Below are positions 1 through 5,590 of a stretch of 5,590 nucleotides of DNA, piece by piece (the first letter of the stretch is position 1; every line of letters starts with the position of its first letter). Where the stretch lies: NCBI GenBank assembly GCA_903884915.1, contig CAISGS010000239.1:1-5590 (forward strand), in the 5' to 3' direction. The stretch comes from an uncultured Caulobacteraceae bacterium (GTDB taxonomy: Bacteria > Pseudomonadota > Alphaproteobacteria > Caulobacterales > Caulobacteraceae). The notes beneath the pieces were generated by a model. That model saw only the letters and a program-made list of their open reading frames with translations. It made no database searches and was not told where the DNA came from. Both the position numbers and the translations under genes were made by a program.

Positions 1-1
1 A

Positions 2-55
2 GTGACCCACGATCCGCAGGTCGCGGCCTATAGCGACGCCATTATTCTGTTTTAG
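2..55 (+). CDS. 3' end of an unidentified gene
   Basis: This is the only plus-strand frame open from the window edge to a stop close to the end of ccrM (TAG at 53-55). The visible tail reads VTHDPQVAAYSDAIILF. The VTHDP followed by an alanine-rich helix and a hydrophobic strand recalls the H-loop region of ABC-transporter ATPases of the LolD/MacB type. Those proteins normally run on for another 10-20 residues, so the resemblance may be chance. The gene would converge on ccrM with only 5 bases between the two stop codons. With 17 residues visible no function can be assigned. Confidence 0.4.
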   Translation: MTHDPQVAAYSDAIILF

Positions 56-60
56 GCTGG

Positions 61-1352
<1,292 letters not shown>

Positions 1353-1361
1353 CGGGTAAAT

Positions 1362-1418
1362 GAAAGCCCCTTCCCCCCTTGAGGGGGAGAGGGTTGGGAG
1401 AGGGGGGTGTTCATCCAC
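1362..1418 (+). repeat. Intergenic repeat, module B copy 1
   Basis: This C- and then G-rich block is centred on a short hairpin (CCCCCTTGAGGGGG) and followed by GAGGGTTGGGAGAGGGG. It matches 1714-1770 with 2 differences in 57 bases. It contains no gene; translated frames give the proline- and glycine-rich product typical of this repeat. It occurs only next to modules A and C here and is absent from the third repeat locus. Confidence 0.75.
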
Positions 1419-1433
1419 GAGCCTCTCCGCCAC

Positions 1434-1512
1434 GTTCCCCCCTAAGGCGGGGATCCAGTGGGCCGCTTCCCGCCTGAGTGAAAGGGTCTGGGTCCCCGCC
1501 TGCGCGGGGAAC
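1434..1512 (+). repeat. Intergenic palindromic repeat, module C copy 1
   Basis: The element runs from GTTCCCCCCTAAGGCGGGG to CCCCGCCTGCGCGGGGAAC. Outer arms of about 25 bases are near-complementary (GGGGATCCAG against CTGGGTCCCC), with about 29 bases between them. Each arm can also fold on itself. The left end reads ATCCAG and the right end CTGGGTCC, which gives an orientation. It is identical to 1786-1863 over 78 bases. The frames through it yield the 'PAQAGTQ' and 'IPALGG' type peptides often mis-annotated as small proteins. Confidence 0.85.
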
Positions 1513-1608
1513 ACGGGGGAACTAACAAGGCCCTCACCCACCGTCTATTATCATTGTCCTCACGCTTAAGCAGGCGCAGCGGGGGTGTTCGTGAGACGTT
1601 GTTTTCCG
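1513..1608. other. Spacer between the two repeat composites
   Basis: The spacer is 96 bases with no gene, no ribosome site worth noting and no clear RNA structure. The first dozen or so bases still loosely resemble the sequence after the second composite (1865-1880); the rest is unique in this window. Confidence 0.5.
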
Positions 1609-1705
1609 CGTCATTGCGAGGTGCATCGCGCCGAAGCACCCCGTGGGAACATCCGCAAAGGTCCGTGTCAGCCCCCTGGGTTGCTTCGCTATGTTCGCAA
1701 TGACG
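1609..1705 (+). repeat. Intergenic palindromic repeat, module A copy 2
   Basis: The organisation and orientation match the copy at 1256, with CGTCATTGCGAG at the left end and TTCGCAATGACG at the right. The outer ends are well kept. The inner left arm (GAAGCACCCCGTGGG) has drifted and no longer pairs perfectly with the right arm (CCCCTGGGTTGCTTC). The loop sequence differs from copy 1. This is the most decayed of the three A elements. Confidence 0.8.
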
Positions 1706-1713
1706 CGGTTATA

Positions 1714-1770
1714 GAAAGCCCTTTCCCCCCTTGAGGGGGAGAGGGTTGGGAGTGGGGGGTGTTCATCCAC
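1714..1770 (+). repeat. Intergenic repeat, module B copy 2
   Basis: It matches 1362-1418 with two substitutions and no gaps. It keeps the same distance to its neighbouring A and C modules as in the first composite. Confidence 0.75.
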
Positions 1771-1785
1771 CGCCACCTCCGCCGC

Positions 1786-1864
1786 GTTCCCCCCTAAGGC
1801 GGGGATCCAGTGGGCCGCTTCCCGCCTGAGTGAAAGGGTCTGGGTCCCCGCCTGCGCGGGGAAA
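1786..1864 (+). repeat. Intergenic palindromic repeat, module C copy 2
   Basis: It is the same as copy 1 at every position except the last base (ending GGGGAAA instead of GGGGAAC). Its distance from copy 1 is 352 bases. Near-perfect identity next to a diverged A module suggests recent copying or gene conversion. It ends about 105 bases before the next start codon. Confidence 0.85.
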
Positions 1865-1968
1865 ACGGAAGTAAGAAGCAAGCCCCGCGACCCTCCGGGA
1901 TCGTTTCTTGATCTTTGCCCGCCGCAGCGGCAATCTACGATCTATTCCTCAAACTGGCAGATGTTCAA

Positions 1969-2937
1969 ATGACCGACCGTATCACCTCGCCCTTCGGCAA
2001 CTTTACCCCCGCGCGTAATGTCGTCGCTGGCCACGATTTGAGCGGGAAGGTCGCGATCGTCACGGGCTCAGCCTCGGGCATTGGCGTTGAGACCGCCAGA
2101 GCCCTGGCCGAAGCCGGCGCGGAGGTGGTGCTGGCAGTGCGCAATGCAGTCGCAGGCGCTGAGGTCGCCGCCGATATTGCCAAGACGGCCAAGGGGCCGA
2201 AGCCGCGTGTAGAGCTTGTCGACCTGTCTGATTTTGCCAGCATCCGGGCCTTTGGCCAACGCTGGGGCACCAAGCCGCTCAATATACTGATCAATAATGC
2301 CGGGGTCATGGCCTGTCCTCAGACCTATACGGCGGATGATCTGGAGATGCAGATCGGCACCAATCATTTTGGCCACTATCTGTTTTCGCTGCAATTGGCG
2401 CAGGGGCTGGTTCAGGGCGCGCAGGCGAGCGGCAGCGAAAGCCGCCTCGTGGCCCTCTCCTCAATCGCCCATCGCATGTCAGCGGTCGATTTTGATGACC
2501 CCCATTATCGCACCCGGCCCTATCAAAAATGGCAGGCCTATGGTCAGGCCAAGACGGCTAATAGCCTGTTCGCGGTTGGGTTCCATCAGCGCTTTAAGGA
2601 TCAGGGCGTCATGGCCAATGCCGTCATGCCCGGCGGCATCATGACCCCGCTTCAGCGCCATTTGCCACGTGAAGAAATGATCGCCATGGGCTGGATGGAT
2701 GAGGCCGGCAAGGTTGCTGATGGTTTCAAGACCACCGAACAGGGGGCCTCGACCTCGGTCTGGGCGGCGGTGGGACCGGAACTGACCGGGATCGGCGGGC
2801 TCTATCTGGAAAATTGTGCTGAGGCGGTTCCGGCGACCAAAGACAATCGCTTTGTCGGGGTCGAGCCTTGGGCGCTCGATGCTGAGGCCGCTGAGAAGCT
2901 ATGGGACCTGTCGGTTAAGACCTGCAGCATTGGCTAG
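1969..2937 (+). CDS. Short-chain dehydrogenase/reductase, retinol-dehydrogenase-like
   Basis: This is a 322-residue soluble NAD(P)-dependent oxidoreductase with a complete classical SDR core. It has the nucleotide-binding TGSASGIG at 32-39, NNAG at 109-112, N132 (TNHFGH), S165 (SSIAHR) and catalytic Y191-GQA-K195. R58 after the second strand (LAVRN) suggests NADP(H) preference. The insert between the serine and tyrosine (DFDDPHY...RPYQKWQAY) is typical of the retinol-dehydrogenase / WWOX / protochlorophyllide-reductase-like branch, longer than FabG types. The substrate cannot be read from sequence. The ATG at 1969 (MTDRITSPFG) is chosen because close relatives begin in this way. An in-frame TTG at 1915 would add 18 residues without a ribosome site. 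No strong Shine-Dalgarno precedes 1969 either. The photolyase gene follows after 50 bases on the same strand and may be co-transcribed. There is no signal peptide or membrane segment. Confidence 0.88.
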   Translation: MTDRITSPFGNFTPARNVVAGHDLSGKVAIVTGSASGIGVETARALAEAGAEVVLAVRNAVAGAEVAADIAKTAKGPKPRVELVDLSDFASIRAFGQRWGTKPLNILINNAGVMACPQTYTADDLEMQIGTNHFGHYLFSLQLAQGLVQGAQASGSESRLVALSSIAHRMSAVDFDDPHYRTRPYQKWQAYGQAKTANSLFAVGFHQRFKDQGVMANAVMPGGIMTPLQRHLPREEMIAMGWMDEAGKVADGFKTTEQGASTSVWAAVGPELTGIGGLYLENCAEAVPATKDNRFVGVEPWALDAEAAEKLWDLSVKTCSIG

Positions 2938-2987
2938 GTCCGCTAGCAAACCTCGCCAAGGCCGCGAGGATGGCCTAGAACCGCCTC

Positions 2988-4241
2988 ATGTCTGATCAAA
3001 ATCCCGTTCCGCCGCCGACAGAGACCCTGTCTTTTGATTTCATCCCCACCCGTGCGGCGGGATTGCAGCGCCTGAGCGAATTTTTGCCGCGCGCAGGCAA
3101 GGCCTATGCCTTCGAGCGTAACTATGACTGGGGGCCGGAGCACCGCAGCAATATTTCGGGCCTGTCGCCCTATATCCGCCATCGGCTGATCACTGAGGAT
3201 GAGGTCTTTGCCGCCGTCCTCGGTCCGCATCTGGAGAGCGAGGCGAGGTCCTTTTTGCATGAGGTCGCGTGGCGCACCTATTGGAAGGGCTGGCTGGAGC
3301 ACTATCCGCAGGTCTGGCGGAACTATCGCCTCGCGGTGACGCGTCGCGTGAGGGCGATGGAGAAGTCGCCAACCTTGCTGGAGGCCTATGACGAGGCTGT
3401 GGATGGACGCACCGGCATCGATTGTTTCGACGCCTGGACCCATGAGCTGCGCCAGACCGGCTATCTGCACAACCATGCGCGCATGTGGTTCGCCTCGATC
3501 TGGATCTTCTCGCTGCGCTTGCCATGGGAATTGGGGGCCGACTTTTTCCTGCGCCATCTGGTCGATGGGGATGCGGCCTCCAACACCCTGTCTTGGCGCT
3601 GGGTGGCGGGGCTGCATACGCAGAACAAGCACTACCTCGCGACCGTCGAGAACATCGTCCAGTTCACCAGTGGCCGGTTCAATCCGCGCCGCAAGTTCAT
3701 CGATGACAATGCCCGGCCCCTCAATTGGGAAGATTTGGGCCCGCAAGAGCTGTTGCCCGAAGTGCCAGAGATGGTGGCCGGTCTGCGCACGGGCCTGCTT
3801 CTGACTGATGAGGATCTATCTCCGCAAAGCTGGCCTTCTGGAACAGAGGGTGTGGTGGCGCTGGCCGGTCTGTGCTCGGTGGATCTGCGCTCACCGATCG
3901 CGGCGGGTGAGGTGGCGCGGGCCTTTTCGTTGGGCGCGGTTGATGATGGGCTGAGCCGCGCGGGGGCTCTGCTGAACCTAACGCCGCAGCGTCTGGACGA
4001 TGAGGATTGGGTTCGCAGTCTGGTCGATTGGGCTAAGGCTGAAGGGTTACAGCAGATTGTTACGGCCTACGCACCGCAAGGCCCGGTGTCTGAACGCCTC
4101 GCGGCCGCCTTCCGCAAATTAGAGCCGATGGGGGTGCATCTGGCCGTGATCCAGCGCCCATGGGACCAAACCGCTTGGCCCCACGCCACCAAGGGCTTTT
4201 TCCAGTTTCGCGATGTGATCCCGAAGTTGGCGCGGCTCTAA
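2988..4241 (+). CDS. Photolyase-family FAD protein with inverted domain order (NewPHL type)
   Basis: This 417-residue flavoprotein is probably a light-driven repair enzyme for UV-induced cyclobutane pyrimidine dimers. The FAD-binding domain comes first (about 20-235), without the usual N-terminal antenna domain. Its signatures are SGLSPYIRHRLIT (57-69), EVAWRTYWKGWLE (92-104), FDAWTHELRQTGYLHNHARM (147-166) and DGDAASNTLSWRW (193-205). N199 aligns with the flavin-N5 asparagine of E. coli PhrB. A C-terminal domain of about 180 residues follows, with Rossmann-like strands (VVALAGL, QQIVTAYAP, VHLAVIQRP) and a WPHATKGFFQF end. This order matches the NewPHL class, described as having an N-terminal catalytic domain, a C-terminal domain sealing the FAD site, and preference for single-stranded DNA. 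W203 and W180 match two of the PhrB tryptophan triad; the outermost is not conserved. A stop codon 9 bases upstream in frame fixes ATG 2988 as the earliest start. The nearest purine-rich site (GAGGA, 2966-2970) is rather distant. Confidence 0.85.
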   Translation: MSDQNPVPPPTETLSFDFIPTRAAGLQRLSEFLPRAGKAYAFERNYDWGPEHRSNISGLSPYIRHRLITEDEVFAAVLGPHLESEARSFLHEVAWRTYWKGWLEHYPQVWRNYRLAVTRRVRAMEKSPTLLEAYDEAVDGRTGIDCFDAWTHELRQTGYLHNHARMWFASIWIFSLRLPWELGADFFLRHLVDGDAASNTLSWRWVAGLHTQNKHYLATVENIVQFTSGRFNPRRKFIDDNARPLNWEDLGPQELLPEVPEMVAGLRTGLLLTDEDLSPQSWPSGTEGVVALAGLCSVDLRSPIAAGEVARAFSLGAVDDGLSRAGALLNLTPQRLDDEDWVRSLVDWAKAEGLQQIVTAYAPQGPVSERLAAAFRKLEPMGVHLAVIQRPWDQTAWPHATKGFFQFRDVIPKLARL

Positions 4242-4259
4242 GACCCCCTACCGATCCAC

Positions 4260-4287
4260 CGATCCTCATGCGGAGCCTGTCGAAGCA
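4260..4287 (+). repeat. Repeat D, left arm
   Basis: The arm reads GATCCTCATGCGGAGCCTGT then CGAAGCA. It pairs imperfectly, at about three quarters of positions, with the complement of the right arm at 4431-4460. AGCCTGTCGAAG arms are a very common bacterial intergenic repeat type. It starts 18 bases after the photolyase stop codon. Confidence 0.65.
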
Positions 4288-4315
4288 TAGACAAGGGCAG
4301 CCTGTCTCCAAATCC

Positions 4316-4405
4316 CGCGTTCCCCGCGCAGGCGGGGACCCAGAAGCTTCTAGAACGGACCGCTGGATGGCCCTCATCTGGATCCCCGCCTTCGCGGGGA
4401 ACGCG
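4316..4405 (-). repeat. Intergenic palindromic repeat, module C copy 3 (inverted)
   Basis: The 28-base outer arms (4316-4343 and 4378-4405) are complementary with only two mismatches, better than in the other two C copies. The asymmetric ends show it is inverted relative to copies 1 and 2: GACCCAG is on the left and CTGGATCC on the right here. The interior differs from the other copies. It sits between the two arms of repeat D. Confidence 0.85.
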
Positions 4406-4430
4406 GCGGAGCGAGGGGGAATCATCCTCG

Positions 4431-4460
4431 TCCTTCTACAGGCTCAGGATGAGGATGAAT
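4431..4460 (-). repeat. Repeat D, right arm
   Basis: The arm reads TCCTTCTACAGGCTCAGGAT then GAGGATGAAT. Its reverse complement matches the arm at 4260-4287 (ATCCTCAT, GAGCCTGT and GAAG blocks). The two arms enclose module C copy 3. In the A-to-C interval it occupies the place that module B holds at the first locus. Confidence 0.65.
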
Positions 4461-4481
4461 GAGGGCCTTGTTTCCTTATCT

Positions 4482-4578
4482 CGTCATTGCGAGCGCAGCG
4501 AAGCAACCCAGGGGTCTGACGCGGACCTAATGTGATGTTCCCCTGGGTTGCTTCGGCGTTTCTCGCCTCGCAATGACG
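4482..4578 (-). repeat. Intergenic palindromic repeat, module A copy 3 (inverted)
   Basis: This is the best-preserved A element. CGTCATTGCGAG at the left and CTCGCAATGACG at the right are exact complements, and AAGCAACCCAGGGG (4501-4514) pairs with the CCCCTGGGTTGCTT starting at 4540. The short arm is on the left and the long arm on the right, the reverse of copies 1 and 2. It lies between the converging photolyase and dehydrogenase genes, so both transcripts would carry the hairpin if they read through. No U-run marks it as a standard terminator. Confidence 0.85.
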
Positions 4579-4625
4579 CAGGTATTTATCGTGCTGAGCT
4601 TACCTGCGCACGAAGACCTTCTCCA

Positions 4626-5543
4626 TCAAACCGGATCGTAAGGGAACACGCTCCCCGTCGCGCCCAGATCGGTGAAGCTGGCGCCCATCGACGGCATGGC
4701 CTGTTCGAGGATGGACACTGGGGTCCAGCCTTCCATGCGCGAGACCGACCGCACGGGGCGGGGCTGGTCGAACAGCACGATCTCGTTGCCGCGCACCGAG
4801 AACACCTGACCCGAAACGGCCTTGGCTTCTGGCGAGGCGAGGGCGACGGCCAGTTGGGCGACCTGATCGGCGCGCATGCCGTTCTTCATCCGGTCCACGC
4901 GGGCGGCAGAGGCCTCGTCCTTGACGGGGATGGTGGCGATCATGCGGGTCCAGGCAAAGGGCGCGATGATGTTGGAGCGCACCGACTTGATGGCCCCCTC
5001 CATGGCGATGATCCGCGACAGACCCATCACCCCCAGCTTGGCGGCGGCATAGTTGGCTTGGCCGATATTGCCAATCAGGCCCGAGGTCGAGGTGAAGAGG
5101 ACATAGGAGCCTTCACCTTGATTGCGGAAATGCTCGACCGTGGCGCGGGTGACGTTGAAGGCGCCGCGCAGATGGACCTCGATGACCGCGTCCCAGTCCT
5201 CTTCGGTCATCTTGTGGAACATGCCGTCGCGCAGGATACCGGCGGGGTTGACCACGGAATGGAGGCCGCCAAAAACATCCATGGCCTGCTCGACCATGGC
5301 CTTGACGCCGTTCATCGAACTGACGCTGTCGGAGTTGGAGACGGCCTGGCCGCCTGCCGCGCGGATCTCAGCAGCAACCTCTTCAGCAGGACCTGCAGAG
5401 CCGAGATCATCGCCACCGACCGAGGCGCCCAGATCGTTGACCACAACGCTCGCGCCCTCTTGCGCCGCCAATAGCGCACATTCACGGCCAATACCGCGTC
5501 CGCCGCCCGTGACCAGAACGACCTTACCGCTCAAAACGCCCAT
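4626..5543 (-). CDS. Short-chain dehydrogenase, MFE-2 / 3-hydroxyacyl-CoA dehydrogenase-like
   Basis: This is a 305-residue soluble NAD(H)-type SDR. It has TGGGRGIG at 12-19, D37 after the second strand (VVNDLG, favouring NAD), S152, and Y165-AAA-K169 in the GQANYAAAKLG block. The VNDLG...GG...GPAEEVAAEI insert, ILRDGMF, EVHLRGAF and GNIGQANY match the dehydrogenase part of peroxisomal multifunctional enzyme type 2 (HSD17B4). Relatives act on 3-hydroxyacyl-CoA or steroid-like substrates. H124 replaces the usual catalytic-tetrad Asn, as is normal in this subgroup. The tail of about 50 residues (FDQPRPVRSVSRMEGWTP...SVFPYDP) is one I recognise from stand-alone bacterial members. No hydratase or SCP2 domain is fused. 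The cofactor-pocket motif reads NPAG (99-102) where NNAG is expected. The start ATG is preceded by GGAG at a 7-base gap. It converges on the photolyase gene. Confidence 0.9.
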   Translation of the reverse strand: MGVLSGKVVLVTGGGRGIGRECALLAAQEGASVVVNDLGASVGGDDLGSAGPAEEVAAEIRAAGGQAVSNSDSVSSMNGVKAMVEQAMDVFGGLHSVVNPAGILRDGMFHKMTEEDWDAVIEVHLRGAFNVTRATVEHFRNQGEGSYVLFTSTSGLIGNIGQANYAAAKLGVMGLSRIIAMEGAIKSVRSNIIAPFAWTRMIATIPVKDEASAARVDRMKNGMRADQVAQLAVALASPEAKAVSGQVFSVRGNEIVLFDQPRPVRSVSRMEGWTPVSILEQAMPSMGASFTDLGATGSVFPYDPV

Positions 5544-5550
5544 GTCTCTT

Positions 5551-5554
5551 CTCC
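5551..5554 (-). promoter_or_regulatory. Ribosome binding site of the MFE-2-like dehydrogenase
   Basis: The minus strand reads AAGGGAGAAGAGAC directly before the ATG at 5543, with GGAG 7 bases from the start. It is a strong, well-spaced site that confirms the start codon. The remaining 30 bases to the window edge show no promoter I can support. Confidence 0.75.
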
Positions 5555-5590
5555 CTTAGATCTGTTTCGTTGGATTAGCTTTTAGGCGAG

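Noticed and set aside
1915..1968. Upstream TTG start for the first dehydrogenase
   Set aside because: It would add 18 residues not expected for the family, with no ribosome site before it; the ATG at 1969 gives the usual N-terminus.
2943..3746. 267-codon minus-strand open frame opposite the photolyase
   Set aside because: It is antisense to clear photolyase motifs. No ribosome site or domain supports it.
4060..4462. Open frames of 100-121 codons running from the photolyase 3' end into the repeats
   Set aside because: They mix antisense or out-of-frame coding sequence with repeat module C and lack independent start signals.
4548..5474. 308-codon plus-strand open frame opposite the MFE-2-like dehydrogenase
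   Set aside because: It is the antisense shadow of a gene with intact SDR motifs. Its product is rich in H, G, D and R without a domain, and it starts inside repeat module A.

Overview
The window looks like chromosomal DNA from an alphaproteobacterium of the Caulobacterales. The main evidence is a near-textbook CcrM cell-cycle methyltransferase gene. It is 358 residues from the chosen start, the same length as I recall for the Caulobacter crescentus enzyme. Its upstream region carries CtrA-type TTAA motifs and a GANTC site. Codon use and the gene families fit a Caulobacter, Brevundimonas or Asticcacaulis-type genome; I cannot fix the genus.

Layout. The 3' tail of an unidentified plus-strand gene (to base 55) converges on ccrM (61-1137, minus strand). 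The ccrM control region lies at about 1145-1208. From there to about 1870 there is no gene. That stretch is filled by two copies of a composite intergenic repeat, each built from three modules in the order A-B-C and spaced about 352-353 bases apart. Next come two plus-strand genes 50 bases apart: an NADP-type short-chain dehydrogenase (1969-2937) and a photolyase-family flavoprotein (2988-4241). The photolyase has its FAD domain first and a different domain after it, the inverted 'NewPHL' architecture. A second gene-free stretch (4242-4625) holds a third set of the repeats, in inverted order and orientation, together with another repeat family (D) whose two arms flank a C module. The last complete gene (4626-5543, minus strand) is a short-chain dehydrogenase of the MFE-2 / 3-hydroxyacyl-CoA dehydrogenase subgroup, with an unusual NPAG in place of NNAG.

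How it fits together. The genes do not form one pathway. CcrM is a cell-cycle regulator with its own promoter region. The first dehydrogenase and the photolyase may share a transcript, but their products have no obvious functional link. The last dehydrogenase is separate and probably acts on acyl-CoA or similar lipid substrates. The two features most worth attention are the inverted-topology photolyase and the modular palindromic repeats in both gene-free regions. I see no CRISPR array, transposase, tRNA or rRNA.
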